Position numbers and translations under genes: made by a program
Source of the DNA: Haliea sp040221975
Lineage (GTDB): Bacteria; Pseudomonadota; Gammaproteobacteria; Pseudomonadales; Halieaceae
Reading direction: 5' to 3'
DNA length: 64,000 nucleotides
NCBI GenBank assembly: GCA_040221975.1
Contig: JAVJWR010000017.1
Span: forward strand, 62,001-126,000
Part shown: in pieces, positions 54,628 to 63,251 of the stretch
Numbering within the stretch: position 1 is the stretch's first letter
Layout: each line of letters opens with the position of its first letter
Notes under the pieces: model-generated
Seen by the model: only the letters and a program-made list of their open reading frames with translations
The model's database searches: none
What the model was told of the DNA's origin: nothing

Positions 54628-54984
54628 ATGATCACCCTCTACGGCATCAGCAACTGCGACACGGTGAAGAAAGCGCGCCGCTGGCTGGAACTGCACGAAG
54701 TGGAGTACCGCTTTCACGATCTGCGGGAGGATGGCGTCAGCGCAGAGCAGGTAAGGGGCTGGCTCGCCGAACTGGGCTGGGACACCCTGGTCAACAAGCG
54801 CAGCACCAGCTGGAAGGCATTGCCAGCGTCCACCCGCGAGGCCATGGATGACAAGGCAGCGCTCGCGGCGATTCTGCAGCACCCCACGCTGATCAAGCGC
54901 CCGCTGCTGGACATCGGCCACGAGCGTCACTGCGGGTTCTCGGAAAAAACCTGGGGTGCGCTATTCCAGCGCCACACCCTTTGA
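54628..54984 (+). CDS. yffB: ArsC/Spx-family protein YffB
   Basis: 118 residues, thioredoxin-like fold. ITLYGISNCDTVKKARRWLE holds the single conserved Cys10, VNKRSTSWKAL is a YffB/ArsC middle motif, and PTLIKRPLLDIG contains the conserved Arg-Pro loop. YffB in other bacteria is a glutathione-linked reductase-like protein, not a true arsenate reductase; no ars genes are near. It commonly sits with dapD/dapE, as here. Confidence 0.9.
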   Translation: MITLYGISNCDTVKKARRWLELHEVEYRFHDLREDGVSAEQVRGWLAELGWDTLVNKRSTSWKALPASTREAMDDKAALAAILQHPTLIKRPLLDIGHERHCGFSEKTWGALFQRHTL

Positions 54985-55024
54985 TTCACACCCGCGACAG
55001 CGGGGCAGCCAGGATACAATCGAC

Positions 55025-56044
55025 ATGAGCACAACTGCATTTGCCTTCGGCCTGGGCCTGGGCACCCACAACAGCGAGGGCGAATGGCTGGAAGTCTTCT
55101 TTGCCGAGCCAGTGCTGAATCCGCCCGCCGCCCTGGTCAATGCAGCCGGCGCCGGTGACAATCGCACGCCGCTCGACCGCGAGCAGCTGCTCGCCCTGGA
55201 GGCAGAACTGACGGCGGTGGATGAGACCCGCCAGGCGCAGTTGGCCGCACAGCTCGCCGGCAGCGATGCCCCGGTGGTGGCGGTATTGCTGCGTGAAGAT
55301 GTAGCGCCAATCACGGTACCCGAGGCCTACCTCAAGCTGCACCTGCTGTCCCACCGGCTGGTGAAGCCCCACGGCACCAACCTGCAGGGGCTGTTCGGCA
55401 TTCTGCCCAATGTCGCCTGGACCAGCGAGGGCGCCATCGATATCGGCGAGTTGCCGGCGCGCCAGCTCGCCGCCCGCCTGCGTGGCGACACCCTGGAAGT
55501 CAGCTGTGTCGACAAGTTTCCCAAGATGACCAACTACGTGGTCCCGGGCGGCGTGCGCATCGCCCACACTGCCCGGGTCCGCCTGGGCGCCTATCTCGGT
55601 GCCGGTACTACCATCATGCACGAAGGCTTCGTCAACTTTAATGCCGGTACCGAGGGTCCGGGCATGATCGAGGGGCGGATTTCCGCGGGGGTCACGGTGG
55701 GCAGTGGCTCGGACCTCGGCGGTGGCTGCTCGACCATGGGCACCCTGTCCGGCGGGGGCAACATCATCATCTCGGTCGGCAAGGAGTGCCTGATCGGTGC
55801 CAACGCCGGCATCGGCATACCCTTGGGTGACCGCTGCACGGTGGAAGCGGGCCTGTTCGTTACCGCCGGTACCAAGGTGGTACTGCTCGACAGCGAGGGT
55901 CTGCCGGTAGAGACGGTGAAAGCGCGAGAGCTGGCCGGCAAGTCGGGGCTGCTGTTCCGGCGCAACTCCACCAACGGCTCGGTGGAATGCCTGACCAACC
56001 GCTCCGCCATCGAGCTGAACGCCGAACTGCACGCCCACAACTGA
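55025..56044 (+). CDS. dapD: Tetrahydrodipicolinate N-succinyltransferase
   Basis: 339 residues, the longer Pseudomonas-type DapD. Transfers succinyl from succinyl-CoA to tetrahydrodipicolinate in lysine/DAP synthesis. An N-terminal alpha/beta part (TAFAFGLGLGTHNSEGEWLEVFFAEP) precedes the left-handed beta-helix (HTARVRLGAYLGAGTTIMHEGFVNFNAGT, then GGGCSTMGTLSGGG). ATG 55025 starts at the conserved strand; the longer frame would run into yffB. Confidence 0.95.
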   Translation: MSTTAFAFGLGLGTHNSEGEWLEVFFAEPVLNPPAALVNAAGAGDNRTPLDREQLLALEAELTAVDETRQAQLAAQLAGSDAPVVAVLLREDVAPITVPEAYLKLHLLSHRLVKPHGTNLQGLFGILPNVAWTSEGAIDIGELPARQLAARLRGDTLEVSCVDKFPKMTNYVVPGGVRIAHTARVRLGAYLGAGTTIMHEGFVNFNAGTEGPGMIEGRISAGVTVGSGSDLGGGCSTMGTLSGGGNIIISVGKECLIGANAGIGIPLGDRCTVEAGLFVTAGTKVVLLDSEGLPVETVKARELAGKSGLLFRRNSTNGSVECLTNRSAIELNAELHAHN

Positions 56045-56061
56045 CCACCGGGAGCACACAC

Positions 56062-57192
56062 GTGGAACGGACACTGGAGCTGACCTGCGACCTGATCCGG
56101 CGCCCCTCCGTAACGCCGGACGATGCCGGTTGTCAGGAGCTGATGATGGCGCGCCTGGAGGCGATCGGCTTCGCCTGCACGCCGCTGCAGTTTGGCGAGG
56201 TAAAGAACTTCTGGGCGGTGCGCGGCAACAGCGGTCCGCTACTGGTTTTCGCCGGCCATACCGACGTGGTTCCCACCGGGCCGGAGTCGGCCTGGGACTC
56301 GGCGCCCTTCAATCCGGAACTGCGCGACGGCCTGCTCTACGGCCGCGGCGCGGCCGACATGAAGGGCAGCCTGGCGGCAATGATCATCGCCTGCGAGGAT
56401 TTCGTCGCCGCTCACCCGGATCACCCCGGCCGTATCGGCTTCCTGATCACTGCCGATGAGGAAGGTCCGGCCCACGACGGCACGATCAAGGTGGTAGCGC
56501 ACCTGCAGCAGCAGGGAGAACAGATTGACTGGTGTCTGGTGGGGGAGCCCTCCAGCAATGAACAGCTTGGAGATGTGGTCAAGAACGGACGTCGCGGTTC
56601 CCTCGGCGCCCTGTTGACCGTCCGCGGGGTGCAGGGCCACATCGCCTATCCACAACTTGCCGACAATCCCATTCACCGGGCGCTGCCGGCGCTGCATGCG
56701 CTTACCTGCCAGGTCTGGGACCTGGGCAACGTCTTCTTCCCGGCCACCTCGCTGCAGCTATCCAATATCAACAGCGGCACCGGCGCGACCAACGTCATCC
56801 CCGGCGAGCTGGCAGTGATGTTCAATTTCCGCTTCTCGACCGAGGTGACGGCGACAGAGCTGCGCCGCCGTACCGAAGCGATACTGGACGCCCACAAGCT
56901 GGATTACAGCATCGACTGGCAGCTCAGTGGCGAGCCGTTCCTGACTGCCAGCGGAGACCTGGTCAGCGCCGCGGTCGAAACCATTCGCGACTGCACCGGG
57001 CTCGAGACCCAGCTGTCCACCGCCGGCGGCACCTCGGACGGGCGCTTCATCGCTCCCACCGGGGCCCAGGTGCTGGAACTGGGCCCGGTAAACGCCACCA
57101 TTCACAAGCGCAATGAATGCGTGCGCGCCGCCGACCTGCCGCGCCTCGCGGAACTCTATCGCGGCATTCTGCAGCGTCTGCTACTGCAGTGA
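56062..57192 (+). CDS. dapE: Succinyl-diaminopimelate desuccinylase
   Basis: 376 residues, M20 zinc peptidase family; frees L,L-diaminopimelate. FAGHTDVVPTGP has the first ligand His/Asp, YGRGAADMKGSLAAMI the bridging Asp, TADEEGPAHDGT the catalytic Glu, GEPSS another, and NATIHKRNECV near the end the last His. It starts with GTG (56062) behind GGGAG, 17 nt after dapD. Its last 12 nt overlap the 3' end of the converging SDR gene. Confidence 0.96.
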   Translation: MERTLELTCDLIRRPSVTPDDAGCQELMMARLEAIGFACTPLQFGEVKNFWAVRGNSGPLLVFAGHTDVVPTGPESAWDSAPFNPELRDGLLYGRGAADMKGSLAAMIIACEDFVAAHPDHPGRIGFLITADEEGPAHDGTIKVVAHLQQQGEQIDWCLVGEPSSNEQLGDVVKNGRRGSLGALLTVRGVQGHIAYPQLADNPIHRALPALHALTCQVWDLGNVFFPATSLQLSNINSGTGATNVIPGELAVMFNFRFSTEVTATELRRRTEAILDAHKLDYSIDWQLSGEPFLTASGDLVSAAVETIRDCTGLETQLSTAGGTSDGRFIAPTGAQVLELGPVNATIHKRNECVRAADLPRLAELYRGILQRLLLQ

Positions 57193-57936
57193 TTGCAGCT
57201 GCTGCTGCAGCCCGCCCCGCACCATCTCCAGATTGACGCTGCCGGGGACGACGACGACCTGGTCCTGCGCCAGCGCCGCCAGGCTGGCGGCCACTACCGG
57301 CGCCGCATCCATCCACAACTCCGGCGGCATGCGGGTCTTGTCAAAACCCTCGAAATAGGTCGTGTCGTGGATTTCAGTGCGGGTAAGGCCCGGACAGAGG
57401 CACTGTACCCGGATGTTATCCGCCGCGACTTCGGCCTGCAGCGCCTGCGAGAAGGAGACCATGAAGGCCTTGCAGCCGCCGTATACCGCGGTCTGCTTCA
57501 TGTTCAGGAATGCGCCAATAGAGGCCACGTTCACAATCTGGCCGCCGCCGCGTTCACGCATGAAGGGCACCGCGGCCCGCACCAGTTCCAGCGTGGCGTC
57601 AATCTGCAGGCGCACCACCTGCAATTCATCTTCCAGCACGCTGCGTCCGAAATCCCCAAAGGTTGAGAAGCCGGCATTGTTGATCAGGATATCCACCGGC
57701 CCCTGCTGGCGCAGGGCTTCCACGGTGCGCGTCACGCCTTCCACCGTGGCCAGGTCAGCGACCACCGGCACCAGCCGGGTGCTGCCGGCCAGCTCTGCCT
57801 GCAGCGCCTGCAGCCGATCGGCCCGGCGCGCCACCGCTATAATGGTGCCACAGCTTTGCGCCAGCTGACGACAGTACTCCGCCCCCAGTCCCGCGGAGGC
57901 GCCGGTAACCAGGGCAATGTGCCGGGTATCGCTCAT
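57181..57936 (-). CDS. Short-chain dehydrogenase/reductase
   Basis: 251 residues, DltE/YqjQ-like SDR. TGASAGLGAEYCRQLA, DILINNAGFSTFGDFG, NVASIGAFLNMKQTAVYGGCKAFMVSFSQAL with catalytic Ser/Tyr/Lys, and CPGLTRTEIHDT. The ATG at 57936 begins the first strand; longer frames would cross the divergent promoter. It faces a paralogue (58037-58813) across a 100-bp gap and converges on dapE with a 12-nt overlap. Confidence 0.88.
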   Translation of the reverse strand: MSDTRHIALVTGASAGLGAEYCRQLAQSCGTIIAVARRADRLQALQAELAGSTRLVPVVADLATVEGVTRTVEALRQQGPVDILINNAGFSTFGDFGRSVLEDELQVVRLQIDATLELVRAAVPFMRERGGGQIVNVASIGAFLNMKQTAVYGGCKAFMVSFSQALQAEVAADNIRVQCLCPGLTRTEIHDTTYFEGFDKTRMPPELWMDAAPVVAASLAALAQDQVVVVPGSVNLEMVRGGLQQQLQSLQ

Positions 57937-58036
57937 GACATCGTGTTCCTTGCAGTTGTTCAGGGCTGGCGCAGACAGGCGTCGACGGGTGTCGTACCAT
58001 GCGCCTTCGGTAAACGATATCTTGGGGAGAAACGGC

Positions 58037-58813
58037 ATGACGCGCAAGCGCACCGCACTGGTTACCGGTGCTTCCGCCGGACTCGGCGCCGAGTTCGCGC
58101 GCCAGCTGGCGGCGGACGGCTACAACCTGGTCCTGGTGGCACGGCGTCGCGACAAGCTGGACGCACTGGCTGCAGACCTGCGCCAGCAGTACGGCTGCGA
58201 TGTGCAGATTGAAACTGCCGACCTGGCCGATCCCGCCGCGCCCCGGACCCTGTTCGACGCCCTCGCTGCCAGGGAGATCACGGTCGATTTCCTGGTGAAC
58301 AATGCCGGGGTGGCCGGCTCCGATCTGCTCACCGACCGGGACTGGGGCGAACACCAGGCGTTCTTCCAGTTGATGATGCTGGCGGTCGCCGAGCTCTGCC
58401 ACCTGTTCATTCCCCCCATGCGGGAACGGGGTTTTGGCCGGGTCATCAATGTTGCCTCGGTGGCAGGCCGCATTCCCCGCTCGGGCGGCTGCAACTACGG
58501 CCCCAGCAAAGCCTACCTGATCGCCCTCTCGGAGGATCTCGCCGTGACCCTGCACGGCAGTGGCGTCAAGGTTTGTGCCCTCTGCCCCGGTTACACGCAC
58601 ACGGATTTCCACAGTACTGCGGGCCTGCAGGACATGAAGGACGCGATGCCCGGGTTCCTCTGGTATGACGCCGACGTCGTGGTCCGGGAAGGACTGCGAG
58701 GGGTGGAGAAGGGGAAACCGGTCTATCTTTCCGGGCGCCTGTACCGCTGGGTGGACCCGCTGTTCCAGTCCCTCCTTACCCGACGCCTGTTCCGGGTGGC
58801 CTCCCGGCATTGA
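58037..58813 (+). CDS. Short-chain dehydrogenase/reductase
   Basis: 258 residues, a close relative of the divergent SDR on the left. TGASAGLGAEFARQLAADGYNLVLVARR, DFLVNNAGVAGSD, NVASVAGRIPRSGGCNYGPSKAYLIALSE and CPGYTHTDFHS. GGGGAGA precedes the ATG at 58037. A C-terminal stretch (RLYRWVDPLFQSLLTRRLFRVASRH) is basic and possibly membrane-associated. The pair looks like a local duplication with inversion. Confidence 0.88.
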   Translation: MTRKRTALVTGASAGLGAEFARQLAADGYNLVLVARRRDKLDALAADLRQQYGCDVQIETADLADPAAPRTLFDALAAREITVDFLVNNAGVAGSDLLTDRDWGEHQAFFQLMMLAVAELCHLFIPPMRERGFGRVINVASVAGRIPRSGGCNYGPSKAYLIALSEDLAVTLHGSGVKVCALCPGYTHTDFHSTAGLQDMKDAMPGFLWYDADVVVREGLRGVEKGKPVYLSGRLYRWVDPLFQSLLTRRLFRVASRH

Positions 58814-58825
58814 ACGGATTACAGT

Positions 58826-59614
58826 TCAGTTTGCGCCGAGTGCCGACAGCACATAGACATCGTGGCGCACGGCCTTGCCGCGGATGGCGTGGGAGGGTGC
58901 ACGACCAGCCAGAGGGGCCGCTTTAAGCGGTCGCTTCACCACCACCCGGGCCACTGGCGCCTGCAGGGCCCAGCCCAGCAGGGCATCGGCATCCTCAGCG
59001 GCCCCGGGGCGACTGAACAGGGCCTGGAACAGGGCCATCTCTTTTTTCACTGCCGCCGATTTATCCCGCGGCGGAAACATCGGATCTAGGTAGATGACAT
59101 CCTGCCGCAGCAGGGCGGCGGCGCCCAGGTGACGAGCTTCGCCCTCGGCAAGCGTCATCCGCCCGACAACCTCGCGCAGCCAGGCATCGCCGGATCGCTG
59201 CGCCCCGACCAGCCCCGAGCGCAATAGCGCCGCCACCACCGGCTCCCGCTCCGCCAGGGTGACCTCACACCCCAGGTCCGCCAGCACAAAGCTGTCCCGG
59301 CCCAACCCGGCTGTCGCATCAAGCACCCGCAGCGGGCTCTTCCTGCCAACGCCCACGGCGCGACCCAGCAGCTCATTCTGCCCACCACGGCGCCGGTGAC
59401 GCATGGCGGCAGCGCCGAAATCAACCACAACCGGGTTTGGCGCAGAGCGACCCGGCGCGCGCAGGGCCACGGTGTCGGGAGAGACCAGCAACAGGGCCAC
59501 GAAACGGTTTTCGTCCACCGCCTCACCGGGTGCCAACAGCGGCAGCGCAAGGGCGGCAGCGAGTGCCTCTGCCGCCGTGCTGGCGGTGACCACAGTCGCC
59601 TGTACGCCGATCAT
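58826..59614 (-). CDS. rsmJ: 16S rRNA guanine-N2 methyltransferase RsmJ
   Basis: 262 residues. Methylates G1516 of 16S rRNA. VVDFGAAAMRHRRRGGQNELLGRAVG and LRVLDATAGLGRDSFVLADLGC (SAM-binding motif I) are family signatures; DVIYLDPMFPPRDKSAAVKKEM contains the DPMFP catalytic motif. Converges with the SDR gene on the left. Confidence 0.95.
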   Translation of the reverse strand: MIGVQATVVTASTAAEALAAALALPLLAPGEAVDENRFVALLLVSPDTVALRAPGRSAPNPVVVDFGAAAMRHRRRGGQNELLGRAVGVGRKSPLRVLDATAGLGRDSFVLADLGCEVTLAEREPVVAALLRSGLVGAQRSGDAWLREVVGRMTLAEGEARHLGAAALLRQDVIYLDPMFPPRDKSAAVKKEMALFQALFSRPGAAEDADALLGWALQAPVARVVVKRPLKAAPLAGRAPSHAIRGKAVRHDVYVLSALGAN

Positions 59615-59659
59615 GGCTGCGGCCGCCAGCGACAGTGACGGAGCGCAGGGCAGGCCGGG

Positions 59660-60553
59660 TCAGGCACTCCGTGCCCGGGACAACATGGCATCCAGGCGCT
59701 CGCTGTTGGCAACAATGGCATCAAGATAGTGGTTGCGGCCGCCGAACCAGACACTGGCATAGTGGTAGGCACCGGCAAAATCGCGCTCTATCCGTGGCCC
59801 CGCCACCCGGTGGATAAAGTCCGGGGTGCGGCGCATGAGGTCATCCCGGGACAGGTAGACGAGACCGTGGGTATAGGCACAACCATCCTTGCCAGCAAAG
59901 CCGCTGGCCTCGAACTCGTCGTACAGCTCTTGCCGGCACTTCTCCAGATAGTCCGGAGCAGCAAGCTGGGCCAGCAGGTCGGCGGTACCCAACAGCCCAC
60001 CGAGTTGCCTTTCGGCGCCACTGGCCACGCGCACCGTTGCCGGGCTGCGAGTGCAGTTGGTGAAATGAATCAGGCGGGTACACAGGGGCGCCAGTGACTC
60101 CAGTCCGGCGGCCGGCAACTGCGCAGCAATCAGGGCAGCCCCGCGGGCAACGTGGGTCCGGGTATAGGCACCCCCAGTGCCGTGGCGGTTGTCCGCCCGC
60201 CGCCGCAGGTAACCCGAATCATGCAACAGTGCACAGGCGATACCGGCCAGCGCGAAGTCGGGGCCCAGGCTCCAGGTGTGGCCCCAGCGCAGCTCCCTCC
60301 CCGCCAGCAGTCGCGCCATCGCCAGGGTCACATCCAGAACATGTTCCGCATTGTGATAGCCAACTTCGCAGCCACGGTAGTCGGGGTGCCGCCCTTCGTA
60401 GAGTTGCCGGAACAGCGCCCCAAGCGGATCCAGTGGCTGCCAATCGGCATCGGGCCAGCAGCGTGCCAGTATCGAGTGCACCTCAGCCATGACAGCCGCG
60501 GCATCGCCCAGGCTCACGATATCGGCAACATCCCTCCGGGTGCTCGCAGTCAT
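59660..60553 (-). CDS. HD-domain / class I phosphodiesterase-like phosphohydrolase
   Basis: 297 residues. YHNAEHVLDV (66-75) resembles the YHNxxHxxDV signature of class I cyclic nucleotide phosphodiesterases, and the metal pair HD is at 111-112 (CALLHDSGYL), followed by a His-rich stretch (DNRHGTGGAYTRTHVARG). Later IHFTNCTRSP and GTADLLAQLA fit the same all-helical fold. It begins 13 nt after the stop of a probable nucleotide cyclase on the same strand, so the pair may make and destroy one cyclic nucleotide. The start ATG has a poorly spaced ribosome site; GAGGAG lies 16 nt upstream. Confidence 0.75.
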   Translation of the reverse strand: MTASTRRDVADIVSLGDAAAVMAEVHSILARCWPDADWQPLDPLGALFRQLYEGRHPDYRGCEVGYHNAEHVLDVTLAMARLLAGRELRWGHTWSLGPDFALAGIACALLHDSGYLRRRADNRHGTGGAYTRTHVARGAALIAAQLPAAGLESLAPLCTRLIHFTNCTRSPATVRVASGAERQLGGLLGTADLLAQLAAPDYLEKCRQELYDEFEASGFAGKDGCAYTHGLVYLSRDDLMRRTPDFIHRVAGPRIERDFAGAYHYASVWFGGRNHYLDAIVANSERLDAMLSRARSA

Positions 60554-60566
60554 TCCCTGCAAGGGC

Positions 60567-61877
60567 CTACTCCTCGCTAATACCTGAGTCGAAACGACGA
60601 CGTTGCAACAAGGTGGCCAGTTCTTCACCCTGTTGCTCCAGGACTTGCTCGCCCTGCTCCCGACTGGCGGCAAGCTTCGGCTGCCGGCGCGGTGCCGTGG
60701 GCAGGGCGCTTTCATCCAGCCCCAGCGCAAGCGTCGTGTCCTGCAGCTGTATCGTCGCTTCCAGGTTGTAGGCGTGGCGAGACAGGCCATGCTTGTCGAC
60801 GATCACGAAGCGACGCGCCGCACGGCGCTCTCCCGGGTCAGAGGAGCCACTGAGGTAACAGCGGGTATCGGCAATCACCTTGCCGGCAAATTGTACGCCC
60901 TCGATCGCAGCCAGTGTGCGACTGCAATGCTGAATGAAAACCGGGGAGAACACTGTCCCCGGCATTTGCGTCACATGGTCGGCGTCTGCCGGCAGGCGGC
61001 ACTCAAAGTGCCCGACAAGCATCTGGTCGGGCAGGGCCTCACCCACCATCCGTGCCAGTTCGATAGTAACGTCCCCAACAATGTAGCTGTGGACCGTGGG
61101 ATTGACGCCCTCTGCCTGATACAGCTCGTAGTGACTGCCGATATGGAAAGCCGTGCGGATCACCGGCACGGTGTTGCCGTGGGACGCAGCGCGTGCAACC
61201 GCGTTATCCGCCACCACCAGCAGCATGAAGATAAACAAATCCCGGTTCGCGGCCGGGCCCAGCTGTCTATTCCAGACATAATAACCGTCACCGGTCGTAG
61301 TCCGCGAAAAGTGAATTTCAATGCCCTTGGACAGCAGCTTGTTATAGGCGGAATTGAACGAATAAGACAGGCTGTTGAGTTGGCTCGCCTGCTCGAAGGG
61401 CGTGAACAGGGAAAACTCGGCAATGTCAAACAGCAGCACGGCCCGGTCGCTGACATAACTGAGACCGTAGCGCTTGATCAGCTGCTCCACGGCATTCATG
61501 ACCGGCGTCTCATCCGCCAGCGGCGCTTCAAGTTTGATGAATCCCGGCGCCACATCCAGCCGCTCGGCTATGGCAAAGAGCTCATCCCGCTGCTTGCGCC
61601 GACGGCCGGAGATGAGTTCGCGGACGAATGCCTCATTGTCGGAGCCGGCGACATCACCCACCCGGGCACAGTAGTTGCCGAGGAAATAATGGGGCACAAA
61701 GATCACCAGCAGGCCGCGCTCGTCAGCACTCCAGCAAAGCACGATATTCTGGCCCAGACGCCACTGCCTGCGCAGCGATGCCTCCAGCGATTTCAGGTTG
61801 CCGCGCTGGACGATGCTGATGGTATTTTCGACGCCACCATCGGACCCGGTACCCGGCGTTTCTCCGGAAGTAGCCAT
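60567..61877 (-). CDS. Probable class III adenylate/guanylate cyclase
   Basis: 436 residues, soluble. An N-terminal 130-residue part (RQWRLGQNIVLCWSADERGLLVIF) is unrecognised. The cyclase-like core starts at 145: AVLLFDIAEFSLFTP gives the first metal Asp (151), RTTTGDGYYVWN the second (197), RTAFHIGSHYEL and HSYIVGDVTIELARMV correspond to the later strands. The usual VNxAAR motif is altered (VTIELARM), so the Asn/Arg transition-state pair is not plainly present and activity is uncertain. ATG 61877 is used because a -10 box lies just upstream. C-terminal 60 residues are Glu/Gln-rich. Confidence 0.65.
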   Translation of the reverse strand: MATSGETPGTGSDGGVENTISIVQRGNLKSLEASLRRQWRLGQNIVLCWSADERGLLVIFVPHYFLGNYCARVGDVAGSDNEAFVRELISGRRRKQRDELFAIAERLDVAPGFIKLEAPLADETPVMNAVEQLIKRYGLSYVSDRAVLLFDIAEFSLFTPFEQASQLNSLSYSFNSAYNKLLSKGIEIHFSRTTTGDGYYVWNRQLGPAANRDLFIFMLLVVADNAVARAASHGNTVPVIRTAFHIGSHYELYQAEGVNPTVHSYIVGDVTIELARMVGEALPDQMLVGHFECRLPADADHVTQMPGTVFSPVFIQHCSRTLAAIEGVQFAGKVIADTRCYLSGSSDPGERRAARRFVIVDKHGLSRHAYNLEATIQLQDTTLALGLDESALPTAPRRQPKLAASREQGEQVLEQQGEELATLLQRRRFDSGISEE

Positions 61878-61911
61878 TCCACACTCGTTTTTGTCCGCCT
61901 TTGCCGGTAGC

Positions 61912-61917
61912 ATTATA
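61912..61917 (-). promoter_or_regulatory. -10 box before the cyclase gene
   Basis: A perfect TATAAT on the minus strand, 34 nt before the ATG at 61877. The -35 region is weak, so activation by a regulator is possible. Longer starts for the cyclase would run through this box. Confidence 0.5.
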
Positions 61918-61989
61918 GAGCGCGGCAGAGGTGGAAGCCATGTGTTGTCGGCCCGCACCCGTACCAGGACCCTGAGAGAGGCCACTCTA

Positions 61990-62484
61990 ATGATCTACCG
62001 TTTGCTCATGGGACTTGCGGCCATAGTCGGGCTCGGCGCTTGCCAGCAATACGACGTCAGTGTCAATGAACGGGTAGTCTACAGCCCGCGCCCACTGCTG
62101 ACCGATTTCCGGATCGTCGATCCGGGCCTGCGCGACTGCGTGACGCGCACCATCAACGACAACAGGGTCAGCAGCGTCGGGCAGTTGCAGGAGCTCGAGT
62201 GCAGCGGCGCCAACGTGAGGAGTCTCGAAGGCCTGGGACACTTCTCCAGCCTGAGCCGGGTAGACCTGGCGGGTAATGCCATTGCCGATATCGGAGAGCT
62301 GCGGGTTCTGCTGGAGCTGCGCACACTGGTGCTGGACGACAACCGGATCGAGGATGCCAGCCCTCTGTATCGATTGCCTGAACTGGCGATCCTCAGCCTG
62401 AAAGGCAACGGCGGTTTGCGCTGTCCGGGCCCGGGACAGTTGCAGTCACTACAGCGGCTGACCCTGCCCCGCCACTGCAGGTAA
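61990..62484 (+). CDS. Leucine-rich-repeat lipoprotein
   Basis: 164 residues. Lipoprotein signal: MIYRLLMGLAAIVGLGAC, lipobox LGAC with lipidated Cys18. Gln follows it, so sorting to the outer membrane is likely. Residues 65-160 contain three to four leucine-rich repeats of the SDS22/internalin type (LSRVDLAGNAIADIGELRVL, then LRTLVLDDNRIEDASPL, LAILSLKGNGG), with a Cys pair near the end. Divergent from the cyclase gene over 112 bp. Its last 36 nt overlap the 3' end of the converging metallohydrolase gene. Confidence 0.8.
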   Translation: MIYRLLMGLAAIVGLGACQQYDVSVNERVVYSPRPLLTDFRIVDPGLRDCVTRTINDNRVSSVGQLQELECSGANVRSLEGLGHFSSLSRVDLAGNAIADIGELRVLLELRTLVLDDNRIEDASPLYRLPELAILSLKGNGGLRCPGPGQLQSLQRLTLPRHCR

Positions 62485-63240
62485 CCCCAGCCAGTCGAAA
62501 CCCCGGTCCTGGGCGGCAAATACCACGCGCTCATCCAGAGGGCCGTAAACCGAAGCCAGCGCAAGCGCCGCCCGTTGCGGGCAATTGTTGTTTTCACTGA
62601 TATGCGCCAGTACCAGATGTTGCAGCTTTTCGGTACCCAGCTGCTGCAGCAGCGCGGCTGCCTGGTCGTTGTTGAGGTGACCCCAGTCGCCCGCGACCCG
62701 CCGTTTCAGTGCAGGCGGGTAGCCGCCGCGACGCAGCATCTCCAGATCGTGGTTGAACTCCAGCACCAGCGCATCGCAGCCCCGGAAGCGCTCCACCACA
62801 TGGCTGGTCACACTGCCCAGATCAGTCAGCACCCCGAGGCTGCGACCGCCGTGCCGCAGGCGGAACTGGCACGGCTCACGGGCATCGTGCGGGACCGCCA
62901 CTGCCTCGACCTCAAGCTGGCCGATGTGGAAGCGGTGATCGCAATTGAACCGGACAACCTCGGGACAGCCCTGCAGGCGACCGCTGTTCCAGGTGCCCTG
63001 GGTCAGGTAAACGGGAACATTGACCTGGCGAGCCAGACGGCTGACCCCGGCGCTGTGATCACTGTGTTCATGGGTGACGAGGATAGCGCTCAACTGCTCC
63101 GCCTCCAGCCCCAGCAGGGCCAGCCGGCGCCGCGTCTCGCGCAGCGAAAACCCGCAGTCAATCAGCACGATGCTGTCGCCCGCAGCCACCACTGTGGCGT
63201 TACCCTTGCTGCCACTGCCAAGGGAGGCAAAGCGCAACAC
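62449..63240 (-). CDS. Metallo-beta-lactamase-fold hydrolase, WalJ/YycJ-like
   Basis: 263 residues. GSGSKGNATVV at the start, THEHSDHSAGV (HxHxDH zinc motif), VAVPHDAREPCQFRL and ALVLEFNHDLEML are typical of the YycJ/WalJ branch, which includes nucleases and phosphodiesterases. Because a cyclase and an HD phosphohydrolase are near, a nucleotide-related substrate is conceivable but not shown. It starts with GTG 11 nt after bamC on the same strand, a pairing seen in other gammaproteobacteria. Confidence 0.85.
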   Translation of the reverse strand: MLRFASLGSGSKGNATVVAAGDSIVLIDCGFSLRETRRRLALLGLEAEQLSAILVTHEHSDHSAGVSRLARQVNVPVYLTQGTWNSGRLQGCPEVVRFNCDHRFHIGQLEVEAVAVPHDAREPCQFRLRHGGRSLGVLTDLGSVTSHVVERFRGCDALVLEFNHDLEMLRRGGYPPALKRRVAGDWGHLNNDQAAALLQQLGTEKLQHLVLAHISENNNCPQRAALALASVYGPLDERVVFAAQDRGFDWLGLPAVAGQGQPL

Positions 63241-63251
63241 GGGCGCCGGCC

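Noticed and set aside
53853..54851. Open frame of 332 codons on the + strand through brnT and repeat copy 2
   Set aside because: It runs antisense to brnT and then through repeat units, giving Arg/Ser-rich low-complexity sequence, and overlaps yffB out of frame.
54628..54984. Arsenate reductase
   Set aside because: The protein is ArsC-like in fold, but its context with dapD/dapE and lack of ars genes fit YffB.
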